Source of the DNA: RGIG5579 sp045544655
Lineage (GTDB): Bacteria; Bacillota; Clostridia; Oscillospirales; SIG627
NCBI GenBank assembly: GCA_045544655.1
Contig: JAZPZL010000041.1
Coordinates: forward strand, 1 to 9,621
Direction of reading: 5' to 3'
Length of the DNA: 9,621 nucleotides
Below the pieces are notes generated by a model. That model worked only from the letters and a program-made list of their open reading frames with translations. It was not told where the DNA came from and made no database searches. The position numbers and the translations under genes were made by a program. Position 1 is the first letter of the stretch. The number at the start of each line of letters is the position of its first letter. Shown in pieces: positions 1-6,472 of this stretch.

Positions 1-1
1 C

Positions 2-1399
2 TACCCCTCCTGCGAGGTTGATCACGATATGTTCGAGGCGATCAAGGAATTTGCCATTGAGGATGTCAAGGCTGCTCTTGACACCGATGACAAGACCGTT
101 CGCGACGAGCGTATGCAGGTGGTTTACGAGAAGATCTACGCCAAGTTTGACGAGATCTATCCCGACAGCCGTCTGATGATCAACGAGTGCGTTTACAAGC
201 TGCAGAAGTTTGTGGTACGCCGTTGGCTTTTGGACGAAAAGAAGCGTGTAGACGGCAGAAGAATGGACGAGATCAGACCTCTCGCTTCCGAGGTTGGTTT
301 GATTCCCCGCGTACACGGTTCCGGTCTGTTCACCAGAGGTCAGACTCAGGTGCTTACCCTTGCTACCCTCGGTTCCATTGCCGATCAGCAGATGCTGGAC
401 GGTGTTGATACCGAAGAATACAAGAGATATATGCACCACTACAATATGCCCGGTTACTCCGTAGGCGAAGCCAAGGCTTCCAGAAGCCCCGGCAGACGTG
501 AGATCGGTCACGGCGCTCTTGCTGAAAGAGCACTGGAGCCCGTTCTTCCCTCTCTTGAGGAGTTCCCCTACACCATCCGTCTCGTTTCCGAGATCGTTTC
601 TTCCAACGGCTCCACCTCTCAGGGCTCCATTTGCGGTTCTACCCTTGCTCTGTTGCATGCAGGCGTGCCGATCACCGCTCCCGTAGCAGGTATTTCCTGC
701 GGTCTGATCACCGAGGGTGAGGAGTGGGATACCATGATCGACATTCAGGGTCTGGAAGACTTCTTCGGCGATATGGACTTTAAGGTAGCAGGTACTCACA
801 AGGGTATCACTGCCATCCAGATGGACCTGAAGATCGACGGTCTGACTCCCGAGATCATCAAGCAGGCTCTGGAAACCACCCACAAAGCAAGACTCTACAT
901 TCTGGACGAGGTTATGCTCAAGGCCATCCCCGCTCCCAGAGAAGACGTATCTGAGTTTGCTCCCAAGATGATCTCTATGAAGATCCACCCCGATAAGATC
1001 CGCGAAGTCATCGGATCCGGCGGTAAGGTCATTCAGAAGATCTGTGCCGATACCGGTGCCAAGATCGACATCGAGGACGACGGCAGCGTATTCATCTCCG
1101 CAGTAAACCGCGACAGTGCGTATGCTGCAAAGAAGATCGTAGACGCCATCGTATTCGAGCCTGAGGTTGGTATGGTATTCGACAACTGTACCGTTACCCG
1201 TCTTATGACCTTCGGCGCGTTCGTTGAGTTCGCTCCCGGTAAGGAAGGCCTCGTGCACATTTCCAAGCTGGACAAGAAGCGCGTTGAAAAGGTAGAGGAC
1301 GTTTGCAAGGTTGGCGACAAGATGAAGGTTAAGCTCATCGAGATCGACGACAAGGGCAGAATCAACCTCTCCCGCAAGGACGCAATGGACGAAGAGTAA
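2..1399 (+). CDS. pnp: Polynucleotide phosphorylase, C-terminal two thirds (5' end outside window)
   Basis: Phosphorolytic 3'-to-5' exoribonuclease that degrades mRNA to nucleoside diphosphates, a cytoplasmic homotrimer and often part of the RNA degradosome. The frame is open from base 2, so the gene is cut by the window edge; the Met codon at 29 is internal (residues below are numbered from it). Visible in order: the helical linker domain (about 1-70), the second RNase PH domain (about 73-300) with GRR at 76-78, the phosphate-binding SSNGSTSQGS stretch (191-200) and the catalytic ED..GDMDFK block (D244, D250, K252, matching E. coli D486, D492, K494), the KH domain with the GSGGK loop (329-333), and an S1 RNA-binding domain (about 380-450). 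The C terminus is intact and short, without the long acidic tail of some homologues. It stands alone at its 3' end with a strong terminator. Upstream context cannot be judged. Confidence 0.98.
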   Translation, partial: YPSCEVDHDMFEAIKEFAIEDVKAALDTDDKTVRDERMQVVYEKIYAKFDEIYPDSRLMINECVYKLQKFVVRRWLLDEKKRVDGRRMDEIRPLASEVGLIPRVHGSGLFTRGQTQVLTLATLGSIADQQMLDGVDTEEYKRYMHHYNMPGYSVGEAKASRSPGRREIGHGALAERALEPVLPSLEEFPYTIRLVSEIVSSNGSTSQGSICGSTLALLHAGVPITAPVAGISCGLITEGEEWDTMIDIQGLEDFFGDMDFKVAGTHKGITAIQMDLKIDGLTPEIIKQALETTHKARLYILDEVMLKAIPAPREDVSEFAPKMISMKIHPDKIREVIGSGGKVIQKICADTGAKIDIEDDGSVFISAVNRDSAYAAKKIVDAIVFEPEVGMVFDNCTVTRLMTFGAFVEFAPGKEGLVHISKLDKKRVEKVEDVCKVGDKMKVKLIEIDDKGRINLSRKDAMDEE

Positions 1400-1403
1400 A
1401 ACC

Positions 1404-1437
1404 AAAAAGAACGAAGCAATTGCTTCGTTCTTTTTTT
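1404..1437. terminator. Bidirectional intrinsic terminator after pnp
   Basis: A perfect palindrome with arms GAACGAAGCAA / TTGCTTCGTTC (1409-1430) is flanked by A5 on the left and T7 on the right. It therefore ends transcription of pnp on the plus strand and could stop the leftward iron operon on the minus strand. It starts a few bases after the pnp stop codon. Confidence 0.9.
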
Positions 1438-1441
1438 GTCG

Positions 1442-1474
1442 AAAGAAGCAGAGAAAAAACCTCTGCTTCTTTTT
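1442..1474. terminator. Second hairpin, 3' end of the feo operon
   Basis: Inverted repeat with arms AGAAGCAGAG (1444-1453) and CTCTGCTTCT (1461-1470) around a 7-base A-rich loop. Read leftward it follows the stop codon of the small Cys-rich gene and is the first terminator-like stem met by the feo transcript. Its own U-tract on that strand is short (three), so the palindrome at 1404-1437 probably completes termination. Read rightward it is followed by T-rich sequence and backs up the pnp terminator. Confidence 0.65.
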
Positions 1475-1477
1475 GCT

Positions 1478-1630
1478 TTATTTCTTTTTTTCGCTGCCGC
1501 AAGATCCGTTACAATTTTTGGAGTAGGGGCAACCGATGCAGGTCTCCCCCCTCTTCTTTGCACGGGACAGATACCAAATAATTCCTCCCGCGATCAAAAC
1601 CAGGATCGCAATGATAATCACGTTTTCCAT
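1478..1630 (-). CDS. FeoB-associated Cys-rich membrane protein (50 aa)
   Basis: Small single-pass membrane protein found beside feoB in many Firmicutes; its role is unproven, with suggestions of iron handling at the cytoplasmic face of FeoB. The translation starts MENVIIIAILVLIAGGIIWY, giving one hydrophobic helix (about residues 3-21), then a basic stretch SRAKKR and a Cys cluster CIGCPYSKNCNGSC (C31, C34, C40, C44) that could bind a metal ion, and ends in EKKK. It begins 4 bases after the feoB stop codon, and its likely ribosome binding site (AAAGGTG) lies inside the last feoB codons, so translation is probably coupled to feoB. The size, single helix and CxxC...C...C pattern fit the family. 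The family assignment comes from recognition and context, not a search. Confidence 0.88.
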   Translation of the reverse strand: MENVIIIAILVLIAGGIIWYLSRAKKRGETCIGCPYSKNCNGSCGSEKKK

Positions 1631-1634
1631 TTTT

Positions 1635-3665
1635 TTATTTTGCACCTTTTAATGCGCTTGCCTCTTTCAACTTCTTATTGGTATTCGCGATAAGGCTCAG
1701 CACCGCGCCTACGATAGCGATCACGATCAAAAGACCGCCGATCACGCCGCTTACGTTCATCTGATCGCCTACGATCAGGGAACCGATGGTGTAAACCAGA
1801 TAAGAGATGGTATAGCCTACGGCAAACTGAAGACCGATACCGCCCCAGAGCCATTTTGCACTCTTCATTTCCGCACGCATTGCACCGATAGCGGCAAAGC
1901 AAGGAGGCGTATAAAGATTGAACATCAGGTAAGCCAAAGCCGCAACCTTGGTGATCGCCATAATGCCCGCTGCCTCTGCGCCTGCGCCCTCCATCAGAGC
2001 AAGCTCCTCGGTATCAATGAGGTTTTCAAGACCTACGAAGCATACTGCCAGGGTACCGACCACGTTTTCCTTTGCAATAAAGCCGGTGATGGCTGCTGCC
2101 GCCAGCTGCCAGGAAAGAACGCCTACGATGGGAACGAGGAGGTACGCAAAGGGGGATGCGATGGATGCCAGAATGGAAGCATCTGCGCTTTCTGCAACGG
2201 CAAAGCTCCAGGTAAAGGTCTGCATCAGCTGTACCGCCATATTACAAAGGAGGATAATGGTAGCCGCTTTCACGATGTACGCCCAGCCGCGGCTGCACAT
2301 AGACTTGAATGCGCCCCACAAAGAAGGAGCCTTATATGCGGGAAGCTCAATGATAAAGAAGGATTTTCTTACCTTGTGACCGGTGAGCAGATTGATAAGC
2401 ACCGCGCCCAAAAAGATGAGTGCAATGCCGGCAAAGTACATCAACGCGCTGACCCACCAGGCATTTCCGAAGAACGCGCCTGCAAAGAGAGAGATCACGG
2501 GGATCTTTGCGCCGCAAGGCATAAAGGGTGCCAGCATTGCGGTAGCTCTGCGCTCCCGCTCGTCACGAATGGTACGGCTCGCCATAACACCGGGAACGGC
2601 ACAGCCTACGGTAATGACGAAGGGAATCACGGATTTACCGGAAAGACCAACCTTCTTGAAAATGGGATCCAACACCACTGCCGCGCGGGACATATAGCCG
2701 CAATCCTCAAGAAGGGCGATGAGAAAGTACATCACCATAACCAGGGGAAGGAAGCCTACGACGGCAACCACACCGCCAATGACGCCGTCTACCAGAATGG
2801 CAGACAGCAAGGGACTTGCATTTTCAAGCAAAGAGGCTACCCAGCCCTGAAAGCCTTCCAGAATCGGAACCAGACCGGGAATAAACTTGCCGCCTACCTC
2901 AACGCCCTCTGCGATCCAGGTGCCGAGGGTGGTCTGCGAAATGAAGAATACCAGGAACATCACTGCGGCAAAAATCGGAATCCCCAGCCACTTATTGGTC
3001 AGGATCTCATCGATCTTATCCCCGAAATTCTTTTCACGGGTGAGAACTTTGCGCACCTCAACTTCTTTTACGATCCCGTTTACAAAGGCAAAACGCTTAC
3101 GGTCCGCCTCCTCCACCGCTTTCTTATTGGTCAGGTCAACGGCCTCCTCTTCGTAGGGCGCAGTCTGCTGCTTGCCCACCTGCTTTGCGGCGGTATCAAT
3201 GAGTGCCTGCAAGCCGTCGGCAGAGGTGGAAACCGTCTTGACAACGGGGCATCCCAGCTTTTTGGAAAGAGCCTCCCCATCAATGGTATTGCCCTTTTTC
3301 TTGCCAATATCACTCTTGTTAAGAGCTACCACCACAGGGATCCCCAGCTCCAGAAGCTGAGTAGTAAAAAACAGGCTTCTGCTCAGGTTGTCCGCATCCA
3401 CGATGTTGATGATCACGTCGGGATTTTCATTCTTCACGAAGGAGCTGGTAATGCTCTCTTCACTGGTGAAGGGGGACATGGAGTACGCGCCGGGAAGGTC
3501 GACCGCGGTGATCGTGTGCTTGCCTGCGTACGCCTTCTTAATCGGGTGTTCCTTCTTGTCGACGGTAACACCCGCCCAGTTACCAACCTTTTCATTTCGG
3601 CCGGTAAGCGCGTTATACATCGTGGTCTTACCTGAATTGGGGTTGCCTGTTAAAGCAATTCTCAT
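1635..3665 (-). CDS. feoB: Ferrous iron transporter FeoB (G protein-coupled Fe2+ permease)
   Basis: Inner-membrane Fe(II) importer with a cytoplasmic GTPase domain. All G motifs are visible: G1 GNPNSGKT (7-14), G2 T34 in AGVTV, G3 DLPG (56-59), G4 NKSD (116-119) and a G5-like STSADG (146-151). A helical GDI-like region follows (about 170-220), then the polytopic core from about residue 227 with the two inverted Gate repeats. Conserved transport-associated cysteines are present in GCAVPGVMASR (C355), PFMPCGAKIPV (C384) and YTPPCFAAIGA (C589). At 676 aa it is within the normal bacterial range and looks intact. The start at 3665 is supported by AGGAGG at 3673-3679 and by the G1 motif beginning at residue 7. 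It is downstream of feoA, separated by about 103 bases holding an operator-like palindrome, a hairpin and a terminator-like stem, and is followed closely by the small Cys-rich gene. Confidence 0.98.
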   Translation of the reverse strand: MRIALTGNPNSGKTTMYNALTGRNEKVGNWAGVTVDKKEHPIKKAYAGKHTITAVDLPGAYSMSPFTSEESITSSFVKNENPDVIINIVDADNLSRSLFFTTQLLELGIPVVVALNKSDIGKKKGNTIDGEALSKKLGCPVVKTVSTSADGLQALIDTAAKQVGKQQTAPYEEEAVDLTNKKAVEEADRKRFAFVNGIVKEVEVRKVLTREKNFGDKIDEILTNKWLGIPIFAAVMFLVFFISQTTLGTWIAEGVEVGGKFIPGLVPILEGFQGWVASLLENASPLLSAILVDGVIGGVVAVVGFLPLVMVMYFLIALLEDCGYMSRAAVVLDPIFKKVGLSGKSVIPFVITVGCAVPGVMASRTIRDERERRATAMLAPFMPCGAKIPVISLFAGAFFGNAWWVSALMYFAGIALIFLGAVLINLLTGHKVRKSFFIIELPAYKAPSLWGAFKSMCSRGWAYIVKAATIILLCNMAVQLMQTFTWSFAVAESADASILASIASPFAYLLVPIVGVLSWQLAAAAITGFIAKENVVGTLAVCFVGLENLIDTEELALMEGAGAEAAGIMAITKVAALAYLMFNLYTPPCFAAIGAMRAEMKSAKWLWGGIGLQFAVGYTISYLVYTIGSLIVGDQMNVSGVIGGLLIVIAIVGAVLSLIANTNKKLKEASALKGAK

Positions 3666-3686
3666 TTGTTTTCCTCCTCATCTATG

Positions 3687-3707
3687 TTTGATCCCCTTTG
3701 GATCAAA
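3687..3707. repeat. Inverted repeat just upstream of feoB ribosome binding site
   Basis: Arms TTTGATCC (3687-3694) and GGATCAAA (3700-3707) with a 5-base spacer, centred about 30 bases before the feoB start codon. On the feoB mRNA it would form an 8-bp hairpin ending close to the Shine-Dalgarno sequence. There is no U-tract after it, so it is not a terminator. It could be an RNA stabiliser or processing stem, a translation-control element, or a DNA-binding site of unknown factor. It is unrelated in sequence to the GTTAGC palindromes. Confidence 0.5.
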
Positions 3708-3723
3708 AATACGTTATCACTTC

Positions 3724-3743
3724 GAGTTAGCCGCCGCTAACTC
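3724..3743. promoter_or_regulatory. Palindromic operator copy 1, between feoA and feoB
   Basis: Inverted repeat with arms GAGTTAGC and GCTAACTC around CGCC. The 16-bp core GTTAGC-CGCC-GCTAAC differs from the other two copies by single bases in the spacer only. Its place between feoA and feoB suggests control of an internal feoB promoter, or a roadblock to transcription coming from feoA. I could not identify a convincing -35/-10 pair next to it. Confidence 0.7.
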
Positions 3744-3750
3744 CTTGCCG

Positions 3751-3776
3751 AAAAAAATAAGCCGAAGCCTATTTTT
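3751..3776 (-). terminator. Terminator-like stem overlapping the 3' end of feoA
   Basis: Read leftward, the end of feoA gives AAAAATAGGC, a TTCG tetraloop, then GCTTATTTTTTT. This folds as a stem of about 7 bp (one G-U pair, extended by A-U pairs) followed immediately by seven U. It has the form of an intrinsic terminator or attenuator and includes the feoA stop codon. It would lower readthrough from feoA into feoB. The stem is A/U-rich apart from three pairs near the loop, so it may be only partly effective. Confidence 0.55.
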
Positions 3777-3987
3777 CAATAATGATTGCCTCTGCCAGGG
3801 GCAGGTCGATGCTGTACCGTGCATCCTTAATGGAAACGGTCATACCTTTTCTGCGATGAGCCACGACGGTGATCGCCTCTCCTTCGTAGCAGCCAAGAGA
3901 AAACAAAAAAGAGTTCAGCTCTTCATCGTCTGTGTTGATCTGCTTGATGATATATTCTTTTCCTTCTTCTGCTTCTTTCAAACACAT
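3769..3987 (-). CDS. feoA: FeoA, small SH3-like Fe(II) transport accessory protein
   Basis: A 72-residue cytoplasmic protein of the FeoA family, an SH3-like beta barrel that is needed for FeoB activity. The LFSLGCYEGEAITVV stretch (about 28-42) matches the family pattern of a short helix and LG..G..V turn, and the chain ends in LPLAEAIIIEK, like the family's terminal strand before its stop. The start at 3987 is favoured by AGGAGGAAAG ending about 4 bases upstream; the length is typical (70-90 aa). It is the first gene of the leftward iron cluster, with a near-consensus promoter at 4071-4098 and two palindromic operators between promoter and gene. Only one feoA copy is present, whereas some Clostridia carry two. 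Confidence 0.93.
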   Translation of the reverse strand: MCLKEAEEGKEYIIKQINTDDEELNSFLFSLGCYEGEAITVVAHRRKGMTVSIKDARYSIDLPLAEAIIIEK

Positions 3988-4012
3988 AGCTCTTTCCTCC
4001 TGCGTCTCGCAA

Positions 4013-4028
4013 GTTAGCCTCCGCTAAC
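4013..4028. promoter_or_regulatory. Palindromic operator copy 2, in feoA leader
   Basis: Inverted repeat GTTAGC-CTCC-GCTAAC in the predicted 5' untranslated region of feoA, ending about 26 bases before the start codon. Its centre is 34 bp from that of copy 3, a little over three helical turns, so two bound repressor dimers would sit on roughly similar faces of the DNA. Arms are shorter (6 bp) than in the other two copies. Confidence 0.75.
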
Positions 4029-4042
4029 CAATGGTCTAAAAA

Positions 4043-4066
4043 GGTGGTTAGCCGTCGCTAACCACC
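4043..4066. promoter_or_regulatory. Palindromic operator copy 3, at the feoA transcription start
   Basis: The strongest of the three copies: 10-bp perfect arms GGTGGTTAGC and GCTAACCACC around CGTC. It begins 4 bases downstream of the feoA -10 box, so it covers the expected transcription start, the classical place for a repressor. The half-site GGTTAGC resembles the GGTTAG half of the known DtxR box, but here the two halves are several bases further apart. The divergent DtxR-family gene is the obvious candidate binder; this is inference. Confidence 0.85.
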
Positions 4067-4070
4067 AATT

Positions 4071-4098
4071 ATTATACGGATAATTCCCGATTTGTCAA
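4071..4098 (-). promoter_or_regulatory. feoA promoter
   Basis: Read leftward: TTGACA (4093-4098), a 16-base spacer, then TATAAT (4071-4076), both hexamers perfect matches to the housekeeping sigma factor consensus. The predicted start falls near 4064, inside operator copy 3. A promoter this strong would be expected to need tight repression. Confidence 0.88.
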
Positions 4099-4148
4099 GC
4101 ATATTTTTTCATTTTTTTCGATTTGTTGCAATTGTCTACTAATAGCGA

Positions 4149-4177
4149 TTGATTTATTTTCCGTTTTATGGTATTAT
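4149..4177 (+). promoter_or_regulatory. Promoter of the DtxR-family regulator gene
   Basis: TTGATT (4149-4154), 17-base spacer, TATTAT (4172-4177), placing transcription start near 4184, about 28 bases before the chosen start codon. No GTTAGC palindrome overlaps it; the nearest ends about 80 bases away, so autoregulation is not suggested by the sequence. Confidence 0.7.
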
Positions 4178-4200
4178 GACAAAAGAAAGAAAAACGATTT

Positions 4201-4208
4201 GGAGAAAA
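4201..4208 (+). promoter_or_regulatory. Ribosome binding site deciding the regulator start
   Basis: GGAGAAAA lies 3-10 bases before the ATG at 4212. An upstream in-frame TTG at 4149 would fall inside the -35 box, so the 4212 start is much better supported. Confidence 0.8.
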
Positions 4209-4211
4209 ACT

Positions 4212-4577
4212 ATGTCACTACAGCCTTCCGGAGAAATGTACCTGGAAACTATTTACGTCCTTTCCAAGAACAAAGGGTCGGTACGCTCCATCGATATTGC
4301 CGAGCATATGAATTATTCAAAACCCAGCGTCAGCCGTGCTGTGGCGAGATTAAAGAACGATAACTACATTTCGGTCGACCATCTGGGCTATATCGCCCTG
4401 ACTGACAAGGGACTCTGTCTGGCGCAAAAGATCTACGAGCGCCACACGGTCTTAAGCCGCGTTCTGATGATGCTGGGCGTGGATGAAGAGACCGCTTCCG
4501 AGGATGCCTGCAAGATCGAGCACGTCATCAGCGACAAATCCTTTGCCACCCTAAAGCGTTTTATCGAAACGAAATAA
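4212..4577 (+). CDS. DtxR/MntR-family metal-dependent transcriptional repressor, iron-type ligand set
   Basis: A 121-residue DNA-binding regulator of the DtxR family. The N-terminal winged helix (about 1-65) has a recognition helix around SKPSVSRAVARL (36-47), close to DtxR SGPTVSQTVARM. The dimerisation/metal domain follows (66-121). By alignment from memory, ligand positions are M9 (DtxR M10; Asp8 in MntR), E12 (MntR E11), H78 (DtxR H79), C100 (DtxR C102; Glu99 in MntR), E103 and H104. The Met/Cys pair is the iron-sensor type. DtxR ancillary-site residues E83 and H98 are Ser here, and there is no C-terminal SH3-like domain; the protein is shorter than MntR (142) and DtxR (226). It is divergent from feoA, whose promoter holds two palindromes, so repression of feoAB under iron-replete conditions is the likely role. 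It could still sense manganese. Confidence 0.9.
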   Translation: MSLQPSGEMYLETIYVLSKNKGSVRSIDIAEHMNYSKPSVSRAVARLKNDNYISVDHLGYIALTDKGLCLAQKIYERHTVLSRVLMMLGVDEETASEDACKIEHVISDKSFATLKRFIETK

Positions 4578-4638
4578 TCTTTTCAGCAAAGAAAAACTTG
4601 TTTTCTCCGCTTATCTATACGATCAAAGGAGTACAATT

Positions 4639-6408
4639 ATGAAACGATTTCTATTTCTCATTTTAGCATCTGTTATGCTTTTCACGCTGTTTTCCTGCAG
4701 CAGTTCCCTGCCCCAAACAAAAGCCCCCACCTCTGAAACGGAAGAGGTTACAGCAACCGAGGAAGCAGAAAAACTCACCTTTGAGTATGAACCCGCAGGA
4801 CTTGCGATCGTAGAAAATCCCTTTCCCAACTTGGACCTAACCGGGATGACCGAGGTTCAGAAAGCGGTGGTCGTCACTGCAGAAAGTATGTTCCTTCGCG
4901 GAAGCCGCATTCAATACGAGGATACCCGCTTTCTCAATACGACGAAGCTCCCCTATTACCGCTGGGCGGTAGGACAACGATCTCCCGAGGAATACACCTC
5001 CCAGAATCTTGGCTTTCTCCATTGCGCGGCATTTTGCTACGAGGTATACCGCAACGCCCTGGATCTGGATCTTTTTTACGGCAATCGGGCCTGTTATTAC
5101 ACCAGCCGTTTTGAATCCGATGCGGATAAGATTCTTCACGAAACACCCGTTTCCTCCGGTTTTTCCTCTATGACCGACGCGCAGCTGGAGCAAAAGAAGC
5201 AGGAATTTCTCAACGCTCTTCAGCCGGGCGATATTATCGTATACCGCGTCAAAACCAACGGTCACGCGATGCTTTACGTTGGAAACGAAACCATTCTTCA
5301 TTCCAGCGGCAACGTTTACGACTGGAATGGAAAAAAAGAAGTCTTTGAAGAAAAAGGCACCGTACGAAAAGATTCGGTCCACTTTCTTTTTGACAAAGGC
5401 ACAAGTCGCTACCTTTTCAATAAACTGAGCTACTGCATCGTACGTCCCATCAAGGATTTCGCTGTTACCTCGGTTCCTCAGAAGTCCATCGACCGTATAG
5501 GAGTGATGCGCGGCATTGTAGCAGAAAAGCTTTCTTCCCATACCCGCGGTCAAACCGTATCTCCCGATCAGGATCTTACCTTCACCTTTTCTCTGCAAAA
5601 TATGACCAAAGAGGAAAAGGTGCTGAAGATCACCGACTCTCTTCCCCCTTACACCGAATACGTGGGTGGGGATCTGACTCTTTCCGATAATACCCTTTCC
5701 GCGACAGTTACCGTTCCACCGGAAAGCAAAACCGAAGTATCCTATACGCTTCGCGTTTTGAAGGACGCTCCCTCGGGAGAAACCGTTGAAAATCAAAGTT
5801 TCATCTCCTCCGTTCCCGTAAACGCTCCACCTGTTATCATCGGAAAGACCCTGAACGAGGAGGAACAGAACGCCATATACAAGGCGGCAGACGATTGCGC
5901 TGCTACCGAATTGTGGGGCTTGGAGCTTGCCAACGCCATTTACGAAAAATCCGTGGGCTACAAGCCCTTCAAAACCAAACCTACCGAGGAGATCTTCGAT
6001 GATCTGTTCCGCTATTATTCCGACGATCTGGAGAAACGAACTGCTACCTTCGACTCCTCTTGGACCAAAACCTGGCGCAGTCTCGATCCGAAATCTTCCT
6101 ATAGCAATATGCTGGTACCCAATCTCTACGGCGGCCGCAACGTGGCGGAACGCTCCGACAAAGATCCTTATACGGATCTGGAATGGTTCCAAACCTCCCG
6201 AACTCGCTATATTTCCGCAAATCTTCTGATTCCCGGCGATGTTATTCTGGTTTGGAAAAGCGGAAACACCGAAGCAAATCCTTATCTCTATACAGGGGAT
6301 GCCCTTTTGGATTTGCAGATCAATACCCGCACCTCCCCCGAGCCTTTTTTGTCGAGTCTCGTGGCAGAGCCTTATTTCGTCGTCCTTCGTCCCTCCCTTG
6401 CAGAATGA
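4639..6408 (+). CDS. Lipoprotein with active-looking and degenerate NlpC/P60-like domains
   Basis: Probable surface-anchored cysteine hydrolase acting on peptidoglycan peptides or a related amide substrate. A signal peptide MKRFLFLILASVMLFTLFSC carries a lipobox-like LFSC (C20), followed by a Ser/Thr/Glu-rich linker (21-45). Domain 1 (about 70-270) has an NlpC/P60 pattern: C129 in LHCAAFCYEVY, H209 in GHAMLYVG and H221 in TILHSSG; the 12-residue H-H spacing matches E. coli Spr. PGD at 196-198 precedes the catalytic His. Domain 2 (about 285-395) looks like a beta-sandwich of the DUF11 or pilin-like type (NMTKEEKVLKITDSLPPYTEY). Domain 3 (about 405-589) repeats the domain 1 layout (PGDVIL at 532-537, PYLYTG) but lacks the catalytic Cys and both His, so it is probably non-catalytic. 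AAAGGAG at 4625-4631 sets the start. It follows the regulator by 61 bases with no clear terminator or promoter between, so co-transcription is possible. Substrate unknown. Confidence 0.75.
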   Translation: MKRFLFLILASVMLFTLFSCSSSLPQTKAPTSETEEVTATEEAEKLTFEYEPAGLAIVENPFPNLDLTGMTEVQKAVVVTAESMFLRGSRIQYEDTRFLNTTKLPYYRWAVGQRSPEEYTSQNLGFLHCAAFCYEVYRNALDLDLFYGNRACYYTSRFESDADKILHETPVSSGFSSMTDAQLEQKKQEFLNALQPGDIIVYRVKTNGHAMLYVGNETILHSSGNVYDWNGKKEVFEEKGTVRKDSVHFLFDKGTSRYLFNKLSYCIVRPIKDFAVTSVPQKSIDRIGVMRGIVAEKLSSHTRGQTVSPDQDLTFTFSLQNMTKEEKVLKITDSLPPYTEYVGGDLTLSDNTLSATVTVPPESKTEVSYTLRVLKDAPSGETVENQSFISSVPVNAPPVIIGKTLNEEEQNAIYKAADDCAATELWGLELANAIYEKSVGYKPFKTKPTEEIFDDLFRYYSDDLEKRTATFDSSWTKTWRSLDPKSSYSNMLVPNLYGGRNVAERSDKDPYTDLEWFQTSRTRYISANLLIPGDVILVWKSGNTEANPYLYTGDALLDLQINTRTSPEPFLSSLVAEPYFVVLRPSLAE

Positions 6409-6416
6409 TCCTCAGC

Positions 6417-6449
6417 AGACCTGAAAGATTTACTTTCAGGTCTTTTTTT
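6417..6449 (+). terminator. Intrinsic terminator after the lipoprotein gene
   Basis: Perfect 11-bp stem AGACCTGAAAG (6417-6427) / CTTTCAGGTCT (6433-6443) with a 5-base loop and T7 immediately after, starting 9 bases past the stop codon. Confidence 0.95.
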
Positions 6450-6472
6450 CGGTTTTCTTTCTTCTGTTTCAA

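Noticed and set aside
2376..3635. 419-codon open frame on the plus strand opposite feoB
   Set aside because: His/Gly/Gln-rich translation with no motifs, lying antisense to an unmistakable feoB.
4013..4066. CRISPR-like or dispersed repeat array
   Set aside because: Each unit is a short palindrome tied to a promoter or gene junction, spacing is irregular, and there are no spacers or cas genes.
4013..4066. Riboswitch in the feoA leader
   Set aside because: The predicted leader is under 80 bases and its only structure is the palindromes, which repeat as DNA elements elsewhere; no known metal riboswitch core was recognised.
4149..4211. N-terminal extension of the regulator from a TTG at 4149
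   Set aside because: The TTG is part of the -35 box; the ATG at 4212 has a proper ribosome binding site and matches the family's N terminus.
4590..4606. Possible terminator between the regulator and the lipoprotein gene (AGAAAA ... TTTTCT)
   Set aside because: All but one pair are A-T and there is no U-tract after it; too weak to call. No convincing -35/-10 pair was found in the 61-base gap either.
4837..6192. Long open frame of 451 codons on the minus strand opposite the lipoprotein gene
   Set aside because: No ribosome binding site or recognisable domain; low-complexity, hydrophobic/basic composition typical of an antisense shadow. The plus strand carries the signal peptide and catalytic motifs.
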